Positions 1 to 12,200 of a DNA stretch of 64,000 bases are shown in pieces. Made by a program: the position numbers and the translations under genes. The stretch's first letter is position 1, and every line of letters begins with the position of its first letter. This DNA comes from Cenococcum geophilum 1.58 (lineage: Eukaryota > Ascomycota > Dothideomycetes > Gloniales > Gloniaceae), in contig KV748270.1 in NCBI GenBank assembly GCA_001692895.1, positions 126,194-190,193 on the forward strand. Reading direction: 5' to 3'. The notes beneath the pieces are model-generated. The model did not search any database, was not told the origin of the DNA, and saw only the letters and a program-made list of their open reading frames with translations.

Positions 1-281
1 GCTATCGATAAGGGTCCACCAATCGGATTAGCTGAATTTAATACCCGTGAGTCTTGATTCCGCAGTTCGCGCACAGACCCTTCCTCTGAGAAGCTCGACG
101 GGTTATGGCTCGCTTCCCATTGGACGTAAAAATATAAATAGTATTAACTTTATAAAACAAAAGGTGTTCCACCAACGCATGGGATAGTTAAGGCTATGCA
201 GCGACTCTTTTTATACCTTCGGGGTGCCTCGAGTTTTGGGTTCCCCCGATAACTCCCCACTGTCCGCAACGCCTAGTGAAC
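1..281. other. Upstream non-coding sequence of the first gene
   Basis: No coding signal is seen. A TATA-like AT stretch (aaatataaatag) lies at about 128-139, roughly 145 bases before the start codon at 282, and could be part of the promoter. Base composition is balanced and not RIP-like. Confidence 0.4.
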
Positions 282-1197
282 ATGTTTATCCGAATAACGA
301 CATTTCTACTGCTTACCAGCACGCTGGTGGCGGCGAGCAACGTCACCTTTTTCCTTAGCACGATAACGGATACATGTAGTATGGACGGAGTCAGCATGAG
401 CGCCCCGGAAAACACAGCCCACGGCTCGTTATGCGCGTACGATTCTGATTCGAAAATAATATGGGCATGTCCAGCGCCAGACTCGTAGGCTCAACCCTCC
501 GTAAAAGCAAAAAGAGCGGAGTAGCTGACGAATGCGACGCAGGATGTGCTGGGGCGATGCTGAAGACTGCCACGGAGGAAACAGTACGACGGCCGCTTCT
601 AATCAACTGGGCTGCCCCAACGGCTCCCCGACGACCTGGTGCTGCGATTTGCAGGCGGAAAACTGCACCGAGACTGCCGGTCAGATCAACATTTGCTGGG
701 CGAAAGGCGTAGTAAATCCGAACGCGGGTGTCCCCCCGGCTGCCGCGTCGTCCATCGCCGCGTCGTCTCTGGCGGCGATAAGCAGTTCTGCAATCGCATC
801 CAGGCTATCCGCACTGGTAACGGCTACATCTAAACCCACTTCAACTTCTGCGACCACTGCACCGAATACGGCAAGCGCTTTAGCAACTTCTACACCGTTA
901 CCATCATCGTCAGACTCCGGATCGCTATCTCGAGGCGCTATAGCTGGTGTGGTGGTTGGAGCTATTGCTGGCTTTGGTCTGATCGCTTTAGCCGCGTTCC
1001 TCGTATACGTATACTGCAGGAAGATGGGAAAAATAGGAGCTGGGCAACCGACTGAGTACCAACAGCAAGGATACTACGGTCTGCCGATCCAAAGAAACGA
1101 AGCACCTGCCGCTCATCATCAGCCGTTAGTCGAGATGGGAGTTGAGGAAGTTGTGCATGAAATGTTATCGCAAACTGCGCAAACTGCGCACAAATAA
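282..1197 (+). CDS. Secreted cysteine-rich, Ser/Thr-rich single-pass membrane protein
   Basis: Two exons, 282-484 and 543-1197, give 285 residues. The 58-nt intron has a GTAGGC donor, a CTGAC branch point at about 525-529 and a CAG acceptor, and it joins the frames exactly. ATG 282 is chosen because it opens a clean signal peptide (about residues 1-18, hydrophobic core FLLLTSTLVA). Residues 19-120 form an ectodomain with ten cysteines (32, 51, 63, 70, 77, 92, 101, 102, 109, 119) including a WCC motif. Residues 127-198 are rich in Ser, Thr and Ala, as in O-glycosylated stalks. A transmembrane helix spans about 199-226, followed by a basic stop-transfer (CRKMGK) and a cytoplasmic tail of about 60 residues. 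The layout resembles fungal cell-surface sensors or mucin-like proteins. No named family is recognised, so the function is unknown. The gene carries no RIP damage. Confidence 0.85.
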
Positions 1198-1914
1198 TGT
1201 GACGGGGGGTTTTTTTTGCGCGACCAAGGAGGATAGTAGAACCAAAGCCACCTGGCGGATACCATCTAGAGCACGAAGGACATTCATGTCGGCAGAAGAA
1301 TTTCCTGCCAGTGGCCTTCGCCACAGTCCCAGAGCTCCGGTTAAGACGGCTGCTCGGAGTGATTTTAGGGAGTGTTCGATGGCAATCTGAGGTTTTTTCA
1401 ATCCGAGGTTGCTCCATGCTTTCACCGACGTCAACTAGTAAATATTTGCGGCGTTTGATTTGGCGGTTATACTCGATCTGATTTGGAGCCGGGTGTTCGG
1501 TTGAGCGCTCTAGATAGCCTTAGATAAGGCTCAAAATTAGCGTAGTCTCTGCTCACATTAATTATTACCCAGCCAGAACGAACCTACCAGCGAACCTCTG
1601 TCGCCAGTTTCCGGTTGCGTCTGCATTTGTGTCACGTTATCCCTTCGTGTGGCAAGTTTTCTTGGACTTTTCGTATATGCACGCCTCATAAGCCAATCTA
1701 GAGGCTCTATACTATATAGAGCTTGGTGTTAAAGCCTCTGGTCAATGCGGTTGCCCAGCAGCAAGGGTGCTGGCGCCTCACTGACGCTTGGATATTGCGG
1801 TGAACAGCAGCGACGTGGCCAGGAAGCCAATAAAATCTAGTGTAGTTTGACCAAAAAGCTTCAGTTCTGTTACCGTCTATTTGATTATTGAATTGTCAGT
1901 AAAATACTGTCCTT
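1198..1914. other. Intergenic sequence between gene 1 and the repeat block
   Basis: A G run followed by a T run lies at 1203-1217, just after the stop codon. The rest shows no convincing gene on either strand; overlapping short frames at 962-1434 lack intron logic or domains. Composition shifts gradually toward RIP-like AT-rich sequence after about 1850. Confidence 0.5.
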
Positions 1915-2466
1915 ATGCCGCCTAAAAAACGTTGTGCGTCTTTAGCCCTAAAGCCTTTAAGGCCTCCAAAGCCCCTAAAAGCACCTTAAGCCTAGGAGTC
2001 CTATTTACAATCCTTTTAAGCAACGCAGTATACACATGATAGCTTGTTGGTAGCTACGCAGTAGGTAGTAGTGCTAACTGAGGATACTAAGGAGGCTGCG
2101 CCAAGCAGCTAGATGGAGGATATTGAGGACGAATTAGGAGCCGTTTTTAAGGCCCGCGGCAAGACTGCTAAGGATAAGGCAGATGAGGTAGATAAGACTA
2201 AACTACCAGAGCTATTAGCTGAAGAAATTATAAGAATGGGCCTTTTTACCGTTCCTACTTTATAGGAGCCTATAACTGCTGTTCCTAAACTAGATCTTAA
2301 AGTTATTAACCTTTTAGATAAGTTAATATTCGCCGCTCGGCGTACTGGTGAGCCTATTAGCGGTAACGTGGGCATTAAATTTAATAACCTTTTTAACTAA
2401 AATAAGGGTAGTAAGCGCTCTGCTTACTATATACTAGTAGATTAAATTAGTATAGAGTCTGGTGGG
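1915..2466 (+). pseudogene. Probable 5' part of a piggyBac-like transposase, cut by Gypsy A1
   Basis: An ATG at 1915 opens a lysine/proline-rich start (MPPKKRC). A readable stretch from 2112 (MEDIEDELGAVFKARGK) runs in plus frame with scattered TAG/TAA stops at positions consistent with RIP of CAG/TGG/CAA. The sequence stops at the Gypsy LTR at 2467. On the far side of the nested block, 33243-34641 carries clear piggyBac transposase sequence on the same strand, so this is inferred to be its N-terminal part. The N-terminal half alone is not diagnostic; the link rests on position, strand and the probable 5-bp target duplication. Confidence 0.4.
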
Positions 2467-2679
2467 TGTAACGGCGCTATCGCACGTTACCTGCTAAATT
2501 CTACTAAATTCTGCCGACCTGCAATTGGCTCGCCCAAAGCTAGCGCCTTAGCGGCTTACCCTATATATTTGTTTACATCGGTCCTAGCAACCCCTTTTTT
2601 CCCTTCTCCTTAGCTTAGTATCTTCGTAATACAGCATTCTATAAGCTTTGGTTTAGAGGCATTTATATAAGCTGTAACA
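2467..2679 (+). repeat. 5' LTR of Gypsy A1 (213 bp)
   Basis: Begins TGTAACGGCGCTATCG and ends CTGTAACA, matching the LTRs of copies A2 and A3 along its whole length. Its partner is 33030-33242, also 213 bp. Near its start it holds the iterated ATTCTGCC motif. Confidence 0.9.
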
Positions 2680-2759
2680 TTATACTAAGCTTACCTTACC
2701 CTACCTAGGAAGGCCTTAATAATATCCCATCCTAAAAGAAACTTCGTCTACAATGACGC

Positions 2760-5700
2760 GTTAACGCGCTATACTTAAACACTAAAACAACTCTATATTA
2801 CCTGGGAAGGCCTAAATAATATCCTACCTTATAAGCTATATAGGACTAGACCTATACCCCCGGAATTAAAACCAAAGTATATAATACTAACAAACCTTAA
2901 AAAGCTAATAATAGTACCTAAAGTAAGCTTATCTAAGAGAGCTGCCTCTACCTAAGAGGAACCTAAGATCCAATTAGGATTAGAAATTAAAGACAATAAT
3001 AACATTATAAACGTATGGGAGTAGATTCGCGCCCTTGCAGCTAGCTAGGAAGCTAATTATCTTAAAGTGAGAAATATATAAGAGACCCTATAAAAGATCC
3101 TAGAAAGCCTTACGGCCCTATAAAATAGCCCAGCTTCCCCTTTTTAAAGCCCTAACTAACCTACTTACTCTACTAAATATAATATACTAGGGAGTATAGA
3201 TATAATAATAAAGTAATTAAAGTCCGTTAAGCTCCCTAACCCCCTACTATTATCTAATAGGATAGACCCTACCTTTAAAAATTAGAGGATTTAAGTATAA
3301 GGAAAGCTCCGCATTAACTATAACTATTTCCTTTCTAAAGAAGCTAAAATACTCTACCTCTTTAGTTAAACTACTGGGGACGCCTAATGGTACCTTTAAG
3401 CCAAGTTTAAGGATAAGTCCCCTATCTAATTTATATCTATTAACAGGATAATACGGCACTTAACGGCTATTTATATTAACCTAAACAAAGTACGGAACGC
3501 CTAGTATAACTATAACCGCCTAATAATAAAACCGAACTAACCCTTTACTAAAATTTAGACTTTATTTCTATACCTTATAGGAGGAGGCTAGGTTCCCCTT
3601 AAGAACTACCGATTAGACCTATACAATAAGCTAACAATTCGGCTATAAGAGAAGATTGCTATAACCTTAGATAACCTACTAACTTATAACAGACTTACAG
3701 CTTATTACCTATTATTAGACTTAGAACTAAAGCGGATTAAAGCCTATCCTAATTAGTAAAGACAACTCTATAGTAATTAGAACTTACTAGCTACACCTAT
3801 AGAAGCTAGAGCAGGAAGATAAGCTATAACTACTCTTATACTAAAAGCAGTTACAATTATATACTAGCGAGCGACACCTAACTAGCTATATACTACGCTA
3901 TTAACTAGTATTCGCCGTAATGCTCTAATTAACCCTACCTTGGCTACGTGCTATAACTGCGATAAGGAGGATTACTTTACCTTATCTTGCCTAGAGCTAA
4001 AGGATATAGGTAATATTAAGGAGATAGAGAAAGGAGAAATATCTAATAAGTTGGGAAAAGAAGAACCCTAGGGAAAGACTCCCCCCTAGGGTACCCTATT
4101 AATCTTAAAGAAATTAATTTTAGTTAGTTAATAGGTAGAAAGTATTTTATAGTTCTATATATAGTATCTTAAAATAGATATAAAGTTAATATAACTACCC
4201 TTATTAACACTAAAGTAAATAGCTTTACCTTTATAAACACTACTTATATAAATAATGTTGCCAAGTTTCTAAATACAGAAGCCATCTAACTAGAGAAGCC
4301 TATCTAAGTAAAAGGCTATAACGGCTAAGCCAGTTAGCCGGTTACCTATATCTTAAAGTTATATATCGCTCTTAACGGACGACGCTAATATAGTATCCCC
4401 TTTTATATCCTAGACCTAGGGTCCTATAATATAATCCTTAAATAAAAATAGATGTCCTATTTTAATATTTGGTTAAATATATAATAAAGATAGTTTATCT
4501 AGCCGGAGGATAGACTAAAGTTACCCTCCTTTATTAGGGAGATCCGAACTAACCATAAGACACTAGCCGTAAGGGCTAACTTTACCTACTAGTAGGATAT
4601 CCTAGCCCGTAATCTAGCCTTTATCTAAAAAAACGCCTTATATAAAGCTAGAAAGAACTCCGTCCTAATAAAGATACTCTCCTAAAGCGCTATATTTAAA
4701 GAGGACTCTATATATAAAAGCGGGACAGATAGTAATATAGACAACGTCTAAATCGCGCAGATCTAACCGGTATAAAAAAGAACGTATTAATAGGATATAA
4801 GGGATGACCTCTAAAAGATATAATAGGAGTTAAAAAAAGTAATAATAATGCTAGTGCCCTAGAAGTCCACAAAGTTACGTACGCCCCTATTATTATATAA
4901 ACCCCCCGCTATAGACATTGGCGTAATTAGCGCTATAGCGTTCTACTTTAATATATACCGGAAGGATAATAAGGTCTTTATAACGAGCCTATATAAGATT
5001 AACCAAATTATTAATAATAGGGAGGAAAAGCCAGCTGAGGAAACTAATAAGGAACTAGTTAAACGCCTCTTTCCTACTATTTATATAAATTATAAGGATA
5101 CATTTTTAAAGGCGGCTTTAGATAAGTTACCCCCTTACCAGATGTATAGTTATAAGATTTAATTAGAAGCTAATAACTTACTAAGTTATAGCCCCCTCTA
5201 CTAACAATTAACGGACAAGCTAAAAGCAATAAAGTAGTACTTAATTAATAACCTAGATAAAGGGTTTATCAAGCTAAGTTAAGCCCCTTTTACTTCTCCT
5301 ATTTTATTTATAAAAAAGCCTAATAGAGGCCTTTACTTTTATATTAACTACTAAAAGTTAAACGCTATTACTTAAAAGGATTAGTATCCTATTCCTTTAA
5401 TTAATAAGACCCTTATATATCTAAGCTGGGCAAAGATCTTTACTAAACTTAATATCCGTTAAGCTTTTTACTAAATTAGGATAGACCCTATATCTAAAGA
5501 TTTAACCACGTTCTATACCTATTATAACTTCTATAAATATAAAGTTCTTTCCTTTAGACTAATAAACGGACTAGCTATATACTAAAGGTATATAAATAAC
5601 GTTCTTTTTAATTACCTAGATAAATTCTATATAGTATACCTAGATGATATTCTTATATACTTAGACAACAAACTTAAGTATTAGGTTTATATTAAGAAGG

Positions 5701-8133
5701 TCCTAAAGAGACTACAGAACGTAGGCTTATAAGATAATATTAAGAAATGCAAGTTTAGGGTAAAATGTATAAAATACCTTAGGTTTATTATAACTACGGA
5801 AGGAATTAAGGTTAACCCTAAGAAGGTAGAGGCAATCTATAACTAAAAGCCCCCTTATATAATAAAAGGAATCTAGTCCTTCCTTAGTTTTTATAACTTC
5901 TACTACTAGTTTATCCGCAATTATAGAATTATAGCAAAACCTCTTATATAACTAACCAGGAAGGACACGCCTTTTATCTTTAATAATAACTATATAGAAG
6001 CCTTTAAAGAGATAAAGGATTAGCTTATCTCTTCTCTAATTCTTTATTACTATAACCTAGACTTTAAATTAATGCTAAAAACGGATGCCTCTAATAGGAT
6101 TATAGCGGGAATCCTATTATAGTTATATCTAGACAATAAATAGTACCCTATTACTTTTTTTTTTAAAAATAATAGACCCGGCTAAGTATAACTACGAAGT
6201 ATATAATAAAGAAATGCTAGCTATTATTTAATTACTTTCCTAATAGCGCGTAAAGCTTAAAGGTATAAACTCTCAGATTAAGATATATACAGACTATAAA
6301 GCCCTAAAGTACTTTATAACTATAAAGCAGCTTACTAAACAATAAGCCTAGTAGGCTAAGACACTCTTTTAATTCTTTTTTACAATTATATATTATTCTA
6401 GTAAGTAAAACTCTAAGGCTAATACCCTAATCTAAAGAGAATAAGATATAGGACCCTAAGATAAGCTAAAGACCTAATATTAGACGCGCGCCCTTTTCTA
6501 TCCTAAATAGCTTAACCTACAAATCCTTAAGGAGCTATACTTTTAGCTAAACGAGCTAGTATTAATAGAGGAGACCTTAGATAAACTAATAGGGCTAATT
6601 AACCGCCTTTTAACTGCAAACCGCACGGCTAACGCCCTAAAGGCCCTTCGCGATTAAGCCGCGAAAGGAGACCCCAATTTTAAAGTAGAGGAAGGGTTGC
6701 TTCTATATTAGGAGCGGCTTATAGTCCCTAATATTAATAATCTATAGACTAAACTAATCCGCGAAGCTTATTACTAAGTTTTTATAGCATACCCTAGTAA
6801 GAACAAGACCCGTAAAATTATTAACTACCACTACTACTAGTTAAGAATAGTTATAGATATTAATTAATATATATGGAACTGCGAAGACTATAGGAGAGCT
6901 ATAATCCTATAGGATAAGACCCTAGGACTACTTAAGCCACTCCTAATACTAGAGCGCCCTTAGTAGTATATCTTTATAGACTTTTATAAACTNNTTANGG
7001 ACCGTAACGGATANNATATAGTTATAGTTATAGTTAACCGCTTTAGTAAACGCCCGTTCTTAATTCCCTATTATAAAAATATTAATGCTAGAGAGATAGC
7101 CTAGCTATATATCTATTACGTCTACCAAATTTACGGACTACTAGATACTATTATATCTAATTATAGGCTATAGTTTATATCGGCCTTCTAGAATAAATTT
7201 ACCTAGATCTTAGATATTAAGCTAAAGCTTTCTATAGCTTACTACCCCTAGATAAACGGTTAAATAAAGATTATAAATTAGTACCTAGACTAGAGGCTTA
7301 GGCCCTTTATTAACTATTTCTAAGATAACTAGTCTAAACTACTACCCTTAATAAACTACGCCCAAATAACCCTACCCTATAACTCTATAGGGTTTACCCC
7401 AATTTAGCTAGAAATAGGATACTTGCCCTATATAAGCTTTAACTAAAAAAGGCTAAAAAAACCCTAGACTATATAAGAGAAGCTATCTTATACTAAGGCC
7501 TAACAGTACGCTAAACACTTAGAGGAAGCCTAGATGGTAACCCATAAGAACCTAGAAAAAGCTTAAAGGTTAATAAAATAGTAGGTAAACAAATACCGTT
7601 AAAAGCCTAACTTTGCCCCTAGTAATATAGTCTAGGTTATAATAAGGAATTAAAAGACCGAATAACCTAGCTATAAGCTAGACTACTAGATGGTAGGACT
7701 ATATAAGGTTCCTAAGAAGATAGGCAACTTATATAAGGTAAAGCTCCCAGATTTAATTAGGGTTTACCCTATTTTCTCGCTAGATAAGTTATGGAAAGCT
7801 ATAAACGACCTATTACCTAGATAAAAGAACGAGCCTCCCCTACCAGTTTAAGTAAACGGTAATAATAAATGAAAAGTTAATAAAATACTGGCCTATAAGA
7901 TAGTATAGGGAACGCTAAAATATCGTATTTAATAAAAGGGCTACGATTTAGACCTAACTTAGTACCCTATATGGAACTTTATAGGCTACCCCTAAAAGCT
8001 TAAAGAGGTTTATAACTAATACCCTAATATACCTAGACCCCTAAAGTACCTAGATAAATAGATAAAATGCTAGTATAATAAAGATAATAAGTTACTAGAA
8101 GAATATAGGGACAAAAACGCCCTAAAGCCCTAA
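2760..8133 (+). pseudogene. Gypsy A1 Gag-Pol polyprotein remnant
   Basis: A single plus-strand polyprotein frame with dozens of RIP stops (TAG/TAA where CAG, CAA or TGG stood). Recognisable parts in order are Gag; a CCHC zinc knuckle near 3950-3990 (CYNCDKEDYF, the His changed to Tyr); an aspartic protease region near 4360-4440; a reverse transcriptase with the YLDDILIY active-site box near 5637-5660; RNase H; an integrase core near 6950-7200; and a C-terminal chromodomain near 7860-8030 (YRI..KGYDLDLT). The order protease-RT-RNase H-integrase-chromodomain defines a chromovirus of Ty3/Gypsy type. Ambiguous bases (N) occur at about 6993-7015. It is not translatable as it stands. Confidence 0.85.
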
Positions 8134-8163
8134 TATAGCTATTCTGCCAAATTCTACCATATT

Positions 8164-8584
8164 TGTAACGGAGCCTTATAGTAGGAACTACGGTGGACTC
8201 GTTAATGGGCTAGGTATATAGGTATTGTAAGTAAGTTAACAACGTAATAATAACTAGTGGAGTGGTTGCCTAATAGATTAACTCTAATTATATTCTAAGA
8301 ATTACTATAAGGAAGGAACTATTTAGGTAAGGACTAAGGGTCCTTAAATACACAACCGTACTCCTATAAAATCCTTCTTATACGTAATATATATATTATA
8401 CGTAAGATACGTAAGTTCCTCTTATTCCTCTTATTTAATATATAGCACATTATATAACCTTAGTTACTATTCCTTATTACATAGTTCTACGGGTTCTATC
8501 TTAGACTGTGCCTATATTAACTAACTAGCTTCCTCTAACTCTTCTCTAAGTAGTTATAGTATTATACTTAAAGCGTTCGTAATA
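8164..8584 (-). repeat. LTR of Gypsy B (left; 3' LTR in element orientation), 421 bp
   Basis: Runs from TGTAACGGAGCC to GCGTTCGTAATA (TA is a RIP form of CA). It matches 26714-26965 plus 32573-32741, and 34642-35061 in copy B2. It retains the intact form of the sequence that received the LINE in the other LTR (around 8401-8416). Confidence 0.88.
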
Positions 8585-9010
8585 CTATCTCCCTCCTCTC
8601 TATCTTTGTCCTTAAAGATACCTAGCATCTCCAAGTTATTTATTAGAGGTGTAATATCCGTCTAATTAATTTAGTTAATATTATTACTTATAATACCTAA
8701 AGCCTCTTCTTCTTTATACGCGCAACGTCGTGCCCATACTATTGCTGCAATATTATTACTTAGTAAAATAATACTATCTCCGTGTTCTTATTATGCGAAA
8801 GAGGGGTTAATATATATTGCGTTAGCGAGTTCTTTATCTTAATAACCCTTTTCTTATTTAGAGTGCACTAAAGCAAACATTTAATTGTTCTGTGATATTC
8901 GCTCTACTTCTAACGCTAAATATACGCGTCCTATAACTCTTAATAATCTCTAAGTTCCCTAAGTAATTTGTTATAGGGTCTTATATTTAATCTACTACTA
9001 CGAAGCTTAA
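8585..9010. other. Gypsy B sequence between its 3' LTR and pol, left part
   Basis: This matches 35062 to about 35480 of copy B2. No pol frame is readable on the minus strand. It ends at the Gypsy A2 insertion, where the duplicated target CTTAA occupies 9006-9010. The continuation is at 15200. Confidence 0.6.
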
Positions 9011-9221
9011 TGTAACGGCGCTATCGCACGTTACCTGCCAAAATTCTGCCATATTCTGCCGACCTGCGATTAGCCCGCCTAAAGCTAGCGCCTTAGCGGC
9101 TTACCCTATATATTTGTTTACATCGGTCCTAGCGACCCCTTTTCCTTCTCTTTAGCTTAGTATCTTCGTAATATAGCATTCTACAAGCTTCGGTTCAGAG
9201 GCATTTGTACGAGCCGTGACA
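9011..9221 (+). repeat. 5' LTR of Gypsy A2
   Basis: TGTAACGGCGCTATCGCACG to GCCGTGACA, 211 bp. The TG...CA ends are intact. It includes ATTCTGCCATATTCTGCC near its 5' end. Confidence 0.93.
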
Positions 9222-9299
9222 TTATACTAAGCTCTCCCTACCTTGCCTGGGAAGGCCTTAATAATATCCCACCCTAAAGAAACTTCGTCTGCAACGACG

Positions 9300-12200
9300 T
9301 ATTGACGCGCTATACTTAGACACTAAAACAACTCTACATTGCCTGGGAAGGCCTAGATAATATCCTACCTTATAAGCCAGATAGGACTGGACCTATACCC
9401 CCGGAATTAAAACTAAAGCGTATAATACTGACGAACCTTAGGAAGCCAACGATAGCACCTAAAGCAAGCTTATTTAAGAGAGCTGCCTCTACCCGAGAGG
9501 AACCTAAGATCTAATTAGGATTAGAAATTAAAGACAATAATAATATCGTAAATATACGCGAGCAGATTCGCGCCCTCGCAGCTAGCTAGGAAGCCGATTG
9601 TTTTAAAGCAAGAAATATATAAGAGACCCTATAAGAGATCCTAGAAAGCCTTACAGCCCTATAAAATAGCCTAGCTTCCCCTTCTTAAAGCCCTAGCCGA
9701 CCTATTCACTCTACTAAATACGATATACTAGGGAGTACGGATACAATAATAAAGTAATTAAAGTCCGTTAAGCTCCCTAACCCCCTACTACTATTTAACG
9801 GGATAGACCCTACCTTTAAGAATTAGAGGATTTAAGTACGAGAAAAGCTTTATGTTAACCACAACCATTTCCTTTCTAAAGAAGCTAAAATGCTCTACCT
9901 CTTTAGTCGAACCACTGGGGACGCCCAACGGCACCTTTAAGCCAAGTTTAAGGACGACTCCCCTATCCGATTTATATCTGTTAATAAGATAATACGGTAC
10001 CTAGCGGCTATCTACGTTAACCCAAATAAAGTACGGGATGCCTGTTATAACTATAATTACCTAATAATAAAACCGAACTAACCCTTTGCTAAATTCTAGA
10101 CTTAATTCCTATACCTTATAGGAGAAGGCTAGGTTCCCCTTAAGAACTACTAATTAGACCTATATAATAAGCTAACAATCCAGCTATAAGAAAAGATCGC
10201 TGTAACCTTAAATAACCTACTAACCCATAAAAGACTTATAGCTTATTGCCTATTATTAGACTTAAAACTAAAGCGGATTAACGCCTACCCTAATCGGCAG
10301 AAGCGACTCTGTAACGATCAAAACTCGCTAGCTATACTTATAGGAGCTAGAGCAGGAAGATAAGTTACAACTGCTCTTATACCAAAGGCGGTTATAACTA
10401 CGCACTGGCGAGCCTCACCCGACCAGCCACATACTACGCTATCAACTAGTATTCGCCGTAATACTTTAATCGACCCTGCCTCGGCCACGTGCTTTAACTG
10501 CAATAAGTAAGGTCACTTTACCTTATCCTGCCCGGAGCTAAAGGATATAGGCGATATTAAGGAGATGGAGGAAAAAGAAACGTCTAATAAGTTAGGAAAA
10601 GAAGAACCCTAGGGAAAAACTCCCCTTTAGGGTACCCTATCGATCTCGAAGAGATTAATCTCAGTCAGTTAATAGGTAGAAAGCATTTCACGGTTCTATA
10701 TATAGTATCTTAAAATGGATATAGAGTTAATACAACCGCCCTTATTAACACTAGAGTAAATAGCTTCGCCTTTATAAATACTGCCTATATAAATAATATT
10801 GCTAAGTTTCTAAATGCAGAAGCTATCTAACTAGAGAAGCCTGTCTAGGTAAAGGGCTACAACGGCTAAGCCGGTCGGCCCGTTACCCACGTCTTAAAGT
10901 TGCATATTGCTCTTAACGGATGACGCCAATACGGCATCCCCTTTTGCATCCTAGACCTAGGGTCCTATGATATAATCCTCAAACGAAAATAGATGTCCTA
11001 TTTTAATATTTAGTTAAACGTATAAAAAAGACAGTTTGTCTGGCCGGAGGATAGACTAAGGTTGCCCTCCTTTATTAGGGAGATCCAAACCAACCGTAAG
11101 ACACTAGCCGCAAGGGCTGACCCTACCTACTAGCAGGATGTCTAGGCCCGTGACCTAGCCTTTACCTAAAAAAACGCCCGCCGCGAAGCTGAAAAGAACT
11201 CTATACCGACAAAGATACTCTCCTAAAGCGCTACGTTTAAAGAGGACTCTACGTACGGAAGCGGGACAGATAATAATATAGATAACGTCCAAATCGCATA
11301 GATCTAACCGTTATAGAAAAGAACGTATTAATAGGATATAAGGGATAACCTCTAAAAGATATAATAGGAGCTAAAAGGAGTAACGATAACGCCAGTACCT
11401 TAGAAGTCCCTAAAGTCACATACGCCCCTATTGTTAGTTAACCCCCCTACCATAGATATCGCCGCAATTAGCGCTATAGCGTTCCACTTTAATATATACT
11501 AAAAAGACAATAAGGTCTTTATAACGAGCCTATATAAAATTAACCAAATTATTAATAATAGAGAGGAAAAGCTAGATAAGGAAACCGACGAGGAATTAGT
11601 CAAACGCCTCCTTCCTACCATTTATATAGGCTATAAGGATGCATTCTTAAAGGCGGCCTTAGATAAGTTACCCCCCTACCAGACATACAATTATAAGATT
11701 CAATTAGAGGCCAATAACTCGCTAGGTTATAGCCCCCTCTACTATTAATTAACGGATAAGCTAAAAGTAATAAAGTAGTACTTAATTAATAACCTAGATA
11801 AAGGGTTTATCGAGCTAAGTTAAGCCCCTTTTGCTTCCCCTATCCTATTTATAAAAAAGTCTAATAAAGGCCTTTGTTTTTGTATTGACTATTAGAAGCT
11901 AAACGCTATTACTTAAAAGAACCGGTATCCTATTTCTTTAATTAATAAAACCCTTATACGTCTAAGCTAGGTAAAGATCTTTATTAAACTTAATATCCGC
12001 TAAGCTTTCTACTAAATTAGGATAGACCCTATATCTAAAGATTTAATAACGTTCCGTACCCGCTATAGTTCCTATAAATATAAAGTTCTTCCTTTTAGAC
12101 TAATAAACGAACTGGCTACGTACTAAAGGTATATAAATGACGTTCTTTTTAATTACCTTAACGAATTCTACACGGCATACCTAGACGACATTCTCATATA

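Larger units (their letters stand above)
2467..8163 (+). mobile_element. Gypsy/Ty3 chromovirus, family A copy A1, left segment
   Basis: The 5' LTR (2467-2679) is followed by a gag-pol remnant and then interrupted at 8164 by Gypsy B. The element resumes at 32742 and ends with the 3' LTR at 33030-33242. The 5-bp flanks are GTGGG (2462-2466) and ATAGG (33243-33247), which differ only by two G-to-A changes and so fit a RIP-altered duplication. The insertion of B duplicated ATATT (8159-8163 and 32742-32746). Copy A2 in this window carries the same region uninterrupted near 14690-14720, giving the empty site. This is the most heavily mutated of the three A copies, consistent with it being the oldest in the nest. 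Confidence 0.9.

Noticed and set aside
282-1197. Small secreted effector
   Set aside because: It has a signal peptide and many cysteines, but also a clear transmembrane helix and cytoplasmic tail, so a surface protein is more likely.
962-1434. Minus-strand frames overlapping the end of gene 1
   Set aside because: Antisense to a well-supported gene and without domains.
2109-2375. 88-codon minus-strand frame
   Set aside because: Antisense shadow of the plus-strand remnant beginning MEDIEDEL.
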